Source: Dehalococcoidia bacterium (GTDB taxonomy: Bacteria > Chloroflexota > Dehalococcoidia > SAR202 > UBA11138). From it: a stretch of DNA of 12,327 nucleotides. The notes below the pieces were generated by a model that was not told the origin of the DNA, made no database searches, and was given only the letters and a program-made list of their open reading frames with translations. Shown in pieces: positions 5,939 through 12,318 of the stretch. Every line of letters starts with the position of its first letter. Position 1 is the first letter of the stretch. The position numbers and the translations under genes were made by a program. Where the stretch lies: the NCBI GenBank assembly GCA_012270625.1, contig JAAXHZ010000029.1, forward strand, positions 1-12,327. Reading direction: 5' to 3'.

Positions 5939-6832
5939 TCAGCCGAAGAAGCCGCCGGTGATGTGATCCGCGATGGTCGAAGCGACCAGCTCGGGGCGCT
6001 GGATAGGCACGTCGTGGATGCTGTCCTCCATCCACACTGTCCTGGCGGAGGGAAGAAGCGACTCGGCTCTGGCGATAGACTCATCGCGACGCCACCTGCG
6101 CGCCTGCGGAGACGTGTCTCCCGCCTGACGCGCGGGCATCAGCAGCACAGGGCAATCGACCCTGGAGTACAGCTCGGACGGCTTGTGGTCCCAGAGCGCG
6201 TCTATGATCCTGAGGTGGTTGTCGCGGCTCAGCCTGGACGCGATAGTCCCGTCGTCGTTGACGTCGAAGTTGGCGAGCACGATCTGTTCGACCTCCCTCA
6301 CCCGCGAGGGAGAGGGAGCGAGAGAGAGGCCCCATCGCGTCCGCATACGCTCCCTGAACGCATCGAGTGTGACTCCGTTCCAGATGGGAGGCGCCATTTC
6401 GCGCCTGGCGTCTTCGAGAGTCCAGTCGGGCCTGGCCGAGATCTCGATGGAGCCGCCATCCACGAAGCACAGGCCGCGCGCGAGTCCTGGATGCGCGACC
6501 GCGTACTCCAGGGCGACGTCCGCGCCCCATGAGTGACCGACGATGACAGGGTTGGACATTTCCAGCGCATCCATGAACGAGTGCAGGTCGGATACCACCG
6601 TGGCGAAGTCGTATCCAGTATCAGGCTTGAACGACTCACCGTGACCGCGCTGGTCGATTGCCGCCACTCGGAACTGCTGGCTCAGTATCGGCGCGACCAG
6701 GTCCCAGATGCGACAGTTGGAGGCAAGCCCGTGTACCAGCGCAACGGCCTGCCCGTCGCCGCCCCAGTTGCGATAGTGGAACGAGTTGCCGTTGATCGAT
6801 ATGTGAGAATCTGTGGGCTGAGGGACCGCCAT
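5939..6832 (-). CDS. Alpha/beta-hydrolase fold enzyme
   Basis: The 297-residue protein has a complete catalytic set: the oxyanion motif LVHGLASN (32-39), DQRGHGES (60-67), the nucleophile elbow GHSWGAD with Ser101, a likely acid at Asp239 (CPVLLMPARQAGD), and His273 (DSIHDVPIQRPE). The length fits esterases, lactonases and haloalkane- or C-C-bond hydrolases of the AB_hydrolase_1 type; the substrate is unknown. ATG 6832 sits one base after the PAC2 stop; a longer frame to 6988 overlaps PAC2 and its extra 52 residues look like shadow. No Shine-Dalgarno is visible, so translation is probably coupled to PAC2. Oddity: 6295-6316 (residues in LSLAPSPSRVREVEQ) is a shortened copy of the dispersed palindromic repeat, read in frame within the cap region. 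Confidence 0.9.
   Translation of the reverse strand: MAVPQPTDSHISINGNSFHYRNWGGDGQAVALVHGLASNCRIWDLVAPILSQQFRVAAIDQRGHGESFKPDTGYDFATVVSDLHSFMDALEMSNPVIVGHSWGADVALEYAVAHPGLARGLCFVDGGSIEISARPDWTLEDARREMAPPIWNGVTLDAFRERMRTRWGLSLAPSPSRVREVEQIVLANFDVNDDGTIASRLSRDNHLRIIDALWDHKPSELYSRVDCPVLLMPARQAGDTSPQARRWRRDESIARAESLLPSARTVWMEDSIHDVPIQRPELVASTIADHITGGFFG
6295..6316. repeat. Partial palindromic repeat embedded in a coding region
   Basis: CCCTCACCC followed by GCGAGGGAGAGGG matches the head and right arm of the repeat at 58-90, with the middle missing. It lies inside the alpha/beta hydrolase gene and keeps the frame, encoding Pro/Ser/Arg-rich residues between two conserved regions. Confidence 0.55.
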
Positions 6833-6833
6833 C

Positions 6834-7727
6834 TCAGGAGTCGCTCTGCTGGTCGGAAGGGCGATGCTGGCTGCGGAGGAACTGCTCCAGCTCCCGGACC
6901 ATGTCGTCCGCGTCGGGCATCTCGTCATCGTCAGTCCGGTGGGAAGCGTCGTATCGGCGCTCCAGCTTCGCCACGTAGGAGCTGACATCCGACCGCTTGG
7001 CTATCGCCTTGGTGACGTCCTCCTCGAACGCCTCGCCCGCCAGGTCCAGCTCCTTGAGATCGACGTCGAAGTCCACCAGGCTGCGGAGCTTCTCCAGCAG
7101 CGCAAGGCTGACCCTGGGGTTGGGAGAGGTCTCGACGTAGTGCGGACTGTGCCCCCAGATGCTCGCGTGCTCCAGGCCGTGCTTGCTGCAGGCGTCCGTG
7201 AAGGCCGTGTGAATGCCGGTGGGACCCTGGTACCCGGAGTTCTGAATGCCCAGCCACTTCACCTTGCCGGTCAGCGTCGCGGAGCTGGCGCGGCCGGTGA
7301 CACGAGGCTCCCGCGTGTGCGGGACAGCGTCCAGCAGAGCTCCGAGCGAGATTACGACGCTGACTTCGCTCTTCACGGCAACCTCGGTGATGATGTTGGA
7401 GTATGCGCGCCAGCGCAGGTTCGGCTCGGTGCCGATGAACAGAAGCAGACTGCGGCTTTCGTCCTCGTCTTCGTAGTAGTAGAAGTCGTTCCTGGGCCAC
7501 CGGATAACGCGCCTGCCTCTACGGTCGATCCTGGTATGCGGGCGCGTGACGGTGAAGTCGTAGAACTCTTCGGGGTCGATCTCAGCGAACTTCTTCGCTG
7601 GCAGCTTGCGGACCAGATAGCGGACAGCCCTTGTCGCGGCCTCGGCGGCGTCGGGCCATCCGGCGAATGCGACGACCATCGTCGGCAGCTTCAGATCGGG
7701 TGGTTCATGTTGAATTAGACTGCTCAT
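6834..7727 (-). CDS. PAC2-family protein (proteasome assembly chaperone 2-like fold)
   Basis: The 297-residue protein shows the PAC2 pattern: MVVAFAGWPDAAEAATRAVRYL (given here as overlapping motifs AFAGWPDA and ATRAVRYL, residues 19-42), DPEEFYDF, FIGTEPNLRWR, VVISLGALLDAVPHTREP, GPTGIHTAF and WGHSPHYVE, then a helical acidic C-terminal tail. Bacterial PAC2 proteins occur mainly in Actinobacteria and Chloroflexota; their role is poorly known, and some are linked to proteasome or ATP-grasp contexts. An extended -10, TGATAAAAT, ends seven bases before the ATG and no ribosome-binding site is present, so the mRNA may be leaderless. It forms an operon with the alpha/beta hydrolase, one base downstream. 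Confidence 0.9.
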   Translation of the reverse strand: MSSLIQHEPPDLKLPTMVVAFAGWPDAAEAATRAVRYLVRKLPAKKFAEIDPEEFYDFTVTRPHTRIDRRGRRVIRWPRNDFYYYEDEDESRSLLLFIGTEPNLRWRAYSNIITEVAVKSEVSVVISLGALLDAVPHTREPRVTGRASSATLTGKVKWLGIQNSGYQGPTGIHTAFTDACSKHGLEHASIWGHSPHYVETSPNPRVSLALLEKLRSLVDFDVDLKELDLAGEAFEEDVTKAIAKRSDVSSYVAKLERRYDASHRTDDDEMPDADDMVRELEQFLRSQHRPSDQQSDS

Positions 7728-7734
7728 GGGGCCA

Positions 7735-7743
7735 ATTTTATCA
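7735..7743 (-). promoter_or_regulatory. Extended -10 promoter of PAC2, probably leaderless
   Basis: On the minus strand TGA-TAAAAT fits the TGn-TATAAT extended -10. Seven bases (TGGCCCC) separate it from the ATG, placing the transcription start at about the start codon. No good -35 is visible. Confidence 0.5.
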
Positions 7744-7764
7744 CGTTTAATGAAGTCTTGGACT

Positions 7765-7883
7765 CTACGACTCCGCTCCGAGGCCCGGACGTATCCGCAC
7801 CCGACTTCGAGTTACCACGACGATGGCTCCATCACGCAACGCATCCGCGTGACGATCGATGAGGTCACGCGAAGAAACTTCAC
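7765..7883 (-). pseudogene. DUF5615 (Mut7-C-like) toxin remnant with internal deletion
   Basis: Five bases after the DUF433 stop, GTG 7881-7883 begins MKFL, the usual start of DUF5615 PIN-like proteins (MKFLADEN). The frame then loses all resemblance. In a shifted frame ending at TAG 7765, the C-terminal part reads LIDRHADALRDGAIVVVTRS then RVRIRPG, the usual end of DUF5615 proteins (VVV-x-RVRIR). About 80 internal residues, including the acidic catalytic positions, are gone. This is therefore a dead toxin whose gene kept its start and its tail. Confidence 0.72.
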
Positions 7884-7888
7884 GACAT

Positions 7889-8134
7889 TTAACGCACGAG
7901 CACACGTTCGTGCACATGCTCACCTGCCAGCGATCTGTGGGCAAAGAGCAGGCACGCCTGAATATCTTCAGGCTCCAAGATTGGATACTCGGCGAGGATG
8001 GTCTTCGTATCTTCTCCGGCAGCCAGCATACCCAAAACGTGCTCTACCGCAACTCGCATGTCTCGGATGATTGGTTTGCCGCCCAGTACGTCTGAGCGAA
8101 CGGTAATTCGATCCAGCAGATCAGGGCCGTTCAT
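7889..8134 (-). CDS. DUF433-family antitoxin (VapB45-like)
   Basis: The 81-residue protein is a full-length DUF433 domain: DRITVRSDVLGGKPIIRDMRVAVEHVLGML (conserved DVLGGKPIIRDMRV at residues 15-28), LAAGEDTKTILAEYPILEPEDI and ACLLFAHRSL. DUF433 proteins are HTH-type antitoxins that pair with PIN-like DUF5615 toxins encoded directly downstream. Here the partner is destroyed, leaving an orphan antitoxin. An extended -10 TGATAAACT with a good -35 ends six bases before ATG 8134, again suggesting a leaderless mRNA. It is divergent from the LLM operon and shares its promoter region. Confidence 0.88.
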   Translation of the reverse strand: MNGPDLLDRITVRSDVLGGKPIIRDMRVAVEHVLGMLAAGEDTKTILAEYPILEPEDIQACLLFAHRSLAGEHVHERVLVR

Positions 8135-8140
8135 GCAGCC

Positions 8141-8169
8141 AGTTTATCATGAGAGAGTTCGGGTGTCAG
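8141..8169 (-). promoter_or_regulatory. Promoter of the DUF433 gene
   Basis: On the minus strand CTGACA (8164-8169, five of six consensus bases) is 17 bp from TAAACT (8141-8146), which is preceded by an extended TG. The start codon follows six bases after the -10, so the transcript probably begins at or next to the ATG. Confidence 0.6.
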
Positions 8170-8174
8170 TGGCG

Positions 8175-8183
8175 TGATATACT
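8175..8183 (+). promoter_or_regulatory. Extended -10 promoter of the LLM-enolase-SsuD operon
   Basis: TGA-TATACT is an extended -10 with one mismatch to TATAAT. The hexamer ends 42 bases before the first start codon, leaving room for a short leader with GGAGGAG (8215-8221). No clear -35. It lies back to back with the DUF433 promoter, six bases away. Confidence 0.5.
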
Positions 8184-8225
8184 CGGCTCATCCTAGGGGC
8201 ACACGCGCACAGCCGGAGGAGAACA

Positions 8226-9176
8226 ATGAGCCAGGATAACGTCATCGGAGTGTCGGTAACCGCGCCGAACGCGCAGGCAGCCATCGACAGGATAGCCCAC
8301 CTGGACGAGATCGGAATCGGCTGCGCCTGGCTCACGTCGAGCGGAGGCGGAGGCGAGGCCGTGACCGTGCTGGCCGCTGCCGCCGCGGTAACAGACGAGA
8401 TCAGACTCGGCACGTCTATCGTGCAGACGTGGTCGCGCCATCCGGTCACTCTGGTCCAGCAGGTGCAGGTGATAGACAGCCTCGCGCCCGGACGGTTTAG
8501 GCTGGGTGTCGGCCCAAGCCATAGGGCGGGCATGATAAGCACCTTCGGAGTGGATTTCAGGGCGCCGATAGGTCACCTCAGAGAGTATCTCCACATCCTG
8601 CGCTCCCTGATGCACACGGGCGCGGTCGAGTTCGAGGGACGCTGGTACTCCGCCAGCTCCTCTATCGCGACCCCGGTTGACGTCCCCATCATGGCTTCTG
8701 CGCTGCGCCCGGGAGCGTTCGAGACGTGCGGCGAGCTGTCCGATGGAGCGATAAGCTGGGTGTGTCCACACTTCTACCTGCGAGATACCGCCGTACCCGC
8801 GATGAAGCGAGGCGCCGAGTCCGCTGGCCGGGAGACGCCGCCGCTCATCGCCCACGCGCCGGTGTGCGTAACGGACGATCTGGACGCCGCGAGAGACGGC
8901 GTGAGGGCCAGACTCGGATACTTCCCAAGCATACCGTTCTACGCGAACATGTTTGCCGAGGCGGGCTTCGCGGGAACGCCGGAGTCCGGATGGACCAACG
9001 AGATGCTGGACGAGGTGCTGATCGCCGGGGACGAGGCGGCAGTCGCCGACCGCATCCAGACGATCTTCGATTGGGGCGCGTCCGAGCTGCTCGCCACGCC
9101 GATCCCCGCCGGAGATGATCCAGAAGCTACCGAGGAGCGCACACTGAATCTGCTCGCGGAAGTCCAGAAGGGATAG
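8226..9176 (+). CDS. LLM-class flavin/F420-dependent oxidoreductase
   Basis: The 316-residue protein is a single bacterial-luciferase-like TIM barrel. Landmarks are the N-terminal strand VIGVSVTAPNAQAAIDRIAH, LGTSIVQTWSRHPVTLVQQV (conserved RHP at about 71-73), DSLAPGRFRLGVGPSH (81-98), the helix HLREYLHILRSLM, FEGRWYSAS, and a C-terminal IAGDEAAVADRI. This pattern is closest to F420-dependent methylene-tetrahydromethanopterin reductase-like LLM enzymes; FMN cannot be excluded. It would transfer hydride to or from, or oxygenate, a small organic substrate. Ribosome-binding site GGAGGAG is ideally placed before ATG 8226. It is first in an operon with an MR-type enolase 28 bases downstream and a second LLM enzyme. 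Confidence 0.92.
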   Translation: MSQDNVIGVSVTAPNAQAAIDRIAHLDEIGIGCAWLTSSGGGGEAVTVLAAAAAVTDEIRLGTSIVQTWSRHPVTLVQQVQVIDSLAPGRFRLGVGPSHRAGMISTFGVDFRAPIGHLREYLHILRSLMHTGAVEFEGRWYSASSSIATPVDVPIMASALRPGAFETCGELSDGAISWVCPHFYLRDTAVPAMKRGAESAGRETPPLIAHAPVCVTDDLDAARDGVRARLGYFPSIPFYANMFAEAGFAGTPESGWTNEMLDEVLIAGDEAAVADRIQTIFDWGASELLATPIPAGDDPEATEERTLNLLAEVQKG

Positions 9177-9204
9177 GCTGGTCGGCGCCGGCTGGAAATC
9201 ACCC

Positions 9205-10320
9205 ATGAAGCTCACTCTCGACAAATTCGCGTCAGTCACCGTGACACCCAACACGACCTGGGTGTTCGCGTCGCTGTCGGACGGCGAAGGCAGCTCCACT
9301 ACCGTCGAGATAGGCTCACGCCAGGTCTCGGAGGCGATGAGGGGAATGGCGTCGGCGCTGGACGACGAGGACGTGTCCGACGAGTCTGAGATCGAAGCGC
9401 TCCTGGGTCTGACACCCGACATGCTGAGACGGGACCCGACGTCGGGCACGGCAGTCAGCGGACTGCGAACTGCCGCGGCGCAGCTCAGCGCCATGCGGCG
9501 CGGCGTCAGCCTCGCCGAGTACCTCGGAGCGAGTCCTACCGACAGGGTACGGCTCTACGCGAACATCAACCGCTCGCTGTTCGCCACCGATCGGACTCCT
9601 GCCGACTTCGGTCGGGTGGCCGAGCGAGCCGCAAGCGCCGGATTCACGGCGCTCAAGTGCGCGCCGTTCGACGAGATCAGCCCGCCCTCGTCTCCGAGTC
9701 TCATCCTCGGCCAGGCCGCGACCGGCCTTGCTAGGGTGCGCGCCGTTCGTGACGCCGTTGGCGCTGACGCCACGGTGCTCGTGGACTGCCACAGCCGCTT
9801 CGAGCGCGACACCGCGCCGATCATCGTGGAGGAGCTTGCCAGGCTCAACGTGGGCTGGTTCGAGGAGCCGGTGCAGCCGACCTCGGACGGTGAAGACCTT
9901 GCCGCCATCGCTCGCTGGGCGCCGATGCCGGTTGCCGGAGGAGAGTCCGGCTACGGAGTCGAGCTCTTCGACGGGCTGCTGAACACCGAGGCAGTGTCGA
10001 TAGTTATGCCCGACATCAAGCACTGCGGAGGCGCGGCCGAGGCGGTGACCATCGGACGTTCTACAGGCTCGAAGGGCAAGGGGTTCTCGATGCACAGCCC
10101 GTCCGGGCCGATCTCGCTGCTGGCGAGCGGCCACGCGACGGCTGCCGTCCCGAACTCGATGCCCCTGGAGCACGCGGTGTACGAGGCGGACTGGCGGGCC
10201 GACCTGCTGGCGCCGCGTGAGCGCGTCGAGAACGGATACCTGTACCTAACATCGTCGCCCGGGCTTGGCGCGGAGCTCGACCTGAAGCTGGTGCGGCGGT
10301 TCGGGCGAGTGTGGGACTAG
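9205..10320 (+). CDS. Mandelate racemase/muconate-lactonizing-type enolase superfamily enzyme
   Basis: The 371-residue protein has an N-terminal capping domain (SDGEGSSTTVEIG) and an (beta/alpha)-barrel with all the metal ligands: Asp194 (VLVDCHSRF), Glu220 (WFEEPV) and Glu247 (AGGESGY). Asp270 (MPDIKHCGG) and His297 (SMHSPSGP) form the MR-type catalytic dyad, and Glu322 follows. The numbering nearly equals that of Pseudomonas mandelate racemase. On the other face, Lys151 stands in LKCAPFD, so the second lysine of a K-x-K motif is absent. It abstracts a proton alpha to a carboxylate; dehydration of a sugar acid or racemisation are the likely reactions, substrate unknown. The ribosome-binding site is weak, so it probably depends on operon position. 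Confidence 0.92.
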   Translation: MKLTLDKFASVTVTPNTTWVFASLSDGEGSSTTVEIGSRQVSEAMRGMASALDDEDVSDESEIEALLGLTPDMLRRDPTSGTAVSGLRTAAAQLSAMRRGVSLAEYLGASPTDRVRLYANINRSLFATDRTPADFGRVAERAASAGFTALKCAPFDEISPPSSPSLILGQAATGLARVRAVRDAVGADATVLVDCHSRFERDTAPIIVEELARLNVGWFEEPVQPTSDGEDLAAIARWAPMPVAGGESGYGVELFDGLLNTEAVSIVMPDIKHCGGAAEAVTIGRSTGSKGKGFSMHSPSGPISLLASGHATAAVPNSMPLEHAVYEADWRADLLAPRERVENGYLYLTSSPGLGAELDLKLVRRFGRVWD

Positions 10321-10345
10321 AGTGATTGAAAACGAGGAGCGAGGA

Positions 10346-11452
10346 GTGACAGAGATCCGTCCTGAAGCCAAGTTTTCCTGGTTCATTCCGATAGATGGCG
10401 ACGGCGCTCATATCGGCACCGTCCAGGCAGAGCGTCCGCCCACGTTCGAGTACCTCCGCGATGTCGTGCAGACAGCTGAGGACGAAGGGTTCTACTCGCT
10501 GCTCATACCCACGAGGTTCGCCAACGGCCTGTTCGACGAGGGAGAGCCGCTGGCAGAGACCTGGACGATGGCGACCGCTCTAGCCGCGGTCACGAGCAGA
10601 ATCAGGTTCCTGATCGCGCTTCGTCCAGGGTTCATCTCGCCGGGCCTGTTCGCGCAGATGGCGGCGACCCTCGACCAGATCAGCGGAGGCCGTATAGACA
10701 TCAACATAGTCCCAGGCGGTATCCAGGGTGACTTCGAGCGGCTGGGCGAGGAGAGCGACCACGAACATCGCTACGCTCGCGCCGAGGAGTTCATCGCGGC
10801 CTGCCGATCTCTCTGGGATTCCCCACATCCCAAGACCTTCGAGGGAGAGCATGTCAGGCTGAACGGCGCGCTCTGCTCGCCCGGTCCGGTCGGAGACGGT
10901 CCGAAGTTCTACCTGGGCGGCGCCTCGGATGCCGCCCTGGGTCTGGCCGGAAGACAGTCCGACGTCTATCTCGCCTGGATACTTCCGCAGGATGTTCTTG
11001 GGCCATTCTTCGAGCGCGCCAGAGAGAAGTTCGCCGAGGCAGGACGCACAGGGAGCTTCGGACTGCGCACACACCTGGTCGTCCGAGACACGGAGTCTGA
11101 GGCGTGGGACGCGGCTGAGGAGCTGCTGTCCCAGGCGGCATCCGTCGTGAAAGAGCAGCGGAGCGCGGCGTTCGCGGGCACTTCGATGGTCGGGCAGCGG
11201 GCACAGGCCAGAGTGGTCGAAGACCACCGGGTCGGCGACCACCTCTGGAATGGCATCTCCACTGTGCGAGTCAACTGTGGCACCGCCATAGTCGGCGACC
11301 CTGAACAGGTTGCCAGGGAGCTGCTCGGCTACTGGCGACTCGGAATCGACGAGTTCATCCTGTCCGGCTTCCCGCACGTCGAAGAGTGCCGCCGTGTGGC
11401 CTCAGACGTGATTCCGGTTCTGAAGGGGCTGATCGAGGCTGAGCGCGCGTAG
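10346..11452 (+). CDS. SsuD-like LLM flavin-dependent monooxygenase
   Basis: The protein is 368 residues from GTG 10346, which has GAGGAG at 10334-10339. GTG 10322 would add eight residues but has no ribosome-binding site. It matches the alkanesulfonate monooxygenase (SsuD) branch of the LLM family: FSWFIPIDGDGAHIG at the N-terminus, LIALRPGFISPGLFAQMAAT, SGGRIDINIVPGG, DHEHRYARAEEF, GTAIVGDPEQVARELLGYW and the terminal EFILSGFPHVEECRR. SsuD uses FMNH2 and oxygen to release sulfite from alkanesulfonates. Whether this paralogue acts on sulfonates is unproven: no SsuE flavin reductase or ABC transporter lies in the window. It follows the enolase by about 25 bases and ends the operon. Confidence 0.9.
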   Translation: MTEIRPEAKFSWFIPIDGDGAHIGTVQAERPPTFEYLRDVVQTAEDEGFYSLLIPTRFANGLFDEGEPLAETWTMATALAAVTSRIRFLIALRPGFISPGLFAQMAATLDQISGGRIDINIVPGGIQGDFERLGEESDHEHRYARAEEFIAACRSLWDSPHPKTFEGEHVRLNGALCSPGPVGDGPKFYLGGASDAALGLAGRQSDVYLAWILPQDVLGPFFERAREKFAEAGRTGSFGLRTHLVVRDTESEAWDAAEELLSQAASVVKEQRSAAFAGTSMVGQRAQARVVEDHRVGDHLWNGISTVRVNCGTAIVGDPEQVARELLGYWRLGIDEFILSGFPHVEECRRVASDVIPVLKGLIEAERA

Positions 11453-11476
11453 CTAGGCGTTCGTTCCCAGACAGGC

Positions 11477-12166
11477 TCACTCCGATTCCAGAACCTGTGG
11501 GTCCAGCTTGTACCAAGACACACTGCCGGACTCGATGACGTCGCTGACTCTGTGGTCTATCTGCACCGCCATGACGGCAGGGTGAGCTCGACGCCCGGTA
11601 AACCTGGTCATGTAATCTGCGTTTCTAATGGCCCGATCAGTGTCGCGGTCGTCAGCCGTGTAAGAGATTTCGACTGCGACATAGCAGGGATCTCCGTGTC
11701 GATCTACGGCGTCGGCGATGGCGTCGGCTCTTCGAAAACTGTTCAGGTCTCCCCTAGAGATACCCGTCGTATCCGCGTCAACGGTCAGAGAGACTACTTC
11801 CGCAAGCTCCAGGAGACGTTTGAACTCACCTATGCCCAGCTCCAAGATGGCAATGGGGATTTCTCGAAGCGCCTGATTCCTTGCATGGGCACCCAAGAGT
11901 AACCCGACCTTGTCGTCGAGTCGTTTGAGGTGGCCTTCGATCCGCTCGAACCGCCGATCGGCCTTCTCAAACCGCAGATCGACCTGCTCGAACCGCTGAT
12001 CGATCTGCTCGAACCTGCGATTGGTGGTTTCGATGAAGGCGGCGAGGGTATCTGGCATGGCGAGCAGTTCGCGCGTCAGCAGACGGGAGCGCAACGCCTC
12101 CAGCCACTCAGGATTGGCGTCGAGAATCCTTATGAGGTCTTCGATTGTGTCGATATTCGTCGTCAT
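11477..12166 (-). CDS. Coiled-coil protein with PD-(D/E)XK-like C-terminal domain
   Basis: The 229-residue protein has an N-terminal helical part (IEDLIRILDANPEWLEALRS, RELLAMPD) and a coiled coil at about residues 50-88. The coil is built from seven-residue units RFEQIDQ / RFEQVDL / RFEKADR / RFERIEG. A C-terminal alpha/beta domain (about 100-225) contains RRADAIADAVD and YVAVEISYTADDRDTDRAIRNA. This layout is common in Chloroflexota and cyanobacteria and is usually assigned to a PD-(D/E)XK-like nuclease fold. The expected E-x-K is E-I-S here (Glu166-Ser168), so catalysis is doubtful. The 21-bp DNA repeats behind the heptads let coil length vary. GAGAGG precedes ATG 12166. It converges on the SsuD-like gene with 24 bases between. 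Function unknown. Confidence 0.8.
   Translation of the reverse strand: MTTNIDTIEDLIRILDANPEWLEALRSRLLTRELLAMPDTLAAFIETTNRRFEQIDQRFEQVDLRFEKADRRFERIEGHLKRLDDKVGLLLGAHARNQALREIPIAILELGIGEFKRLLELAEVVSLTVDADTTGISRGDLNSFRRADAIADAVDRHGDPCYVAVEISYTADDRDTDRAIRNADYMTRFTGRRAHPAVMAVQIDHRVSDVIESGSVSWYKLDPQVLESE
11935..12018 (-). repeat. Four tandem 21-bp repeats encoding coiled-coil heptads
   Basis: Units at 11935-11955, 11956-11976, 11977-11997 and 11998-12018 share the core GATC..(C/T)..CTC(G/A)AACC on the plus strand. Each encodes one heptad of the RRFEQIDQ type on the minus strand. The units are about 75-90 percent alike by eye. Copy number could change by slippage without breaking the frame. Confidence 0.75.
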
Positions 12167-12187
12167 AAAGCGCCTCTCGCGTCACAT

Positions 12188-12196
12188 AATATACCA
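12188..12196 (-). promoter_or_regulatory. Extended -10 promoter of the coiled-coil gene
   Basis: On the minus strand TGG-TATATT is an extended -10 about 21 bases before the start codon, with GAGAGG between as ribosome-binding site. The -35 is poor (TAGATG at 18 bp). Confidence 0.45.
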
Positions 12197-12285
12197 CGAG
12201 CATGGCTTCTACATCTAACAGACTTCGATATCTATTCGGGTTCTTTGCGTTTTCCGAAAACGGGTTGGGTGAAAGGACAACAGGA

Positions 12286-12318
12286 CCCTCTCCCTCAGGG
12301 AGAGGGCTGGGGTGAGGG
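12286..12318. repeat. Inverted copy of the left-end palindromic repeat
   Basis: This 33-bp copy is the reverse complement of 58-90 with one central difference. Its palindrome CCCTCTCCCT...AGGGAGAGGG comes first and the TGGGGTGAGGG tail after it. No gene lies between it and the window end. Confidence 0.8.

Noticed and set aside
5765..6532. Plus-strand ORF of 255 residues
   Set aside because: It runs through the REP-like repeats and antisense to the alpha/beta hydrolase; composition is shadow-like.
6864..7718. Long plus-strand ORF of 284 residues
   Set aside because: It mirrors the PAC2 gene, whose conserved motifs are unmistakable; the antisense product looks like no protein family.
8193..9494. 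Minus-strand ORF of 433 residues across the LLM gene
   Set aside because: It is a high-GC antisense shadow of the LLM and enolase genes, with no recognisable domain.
9316..10173. Minus-strand ORF of 285 residues across the enolase gene
   Set aside because: It is a shadow of a gene with a complete set of catalytic residues on the other strand.
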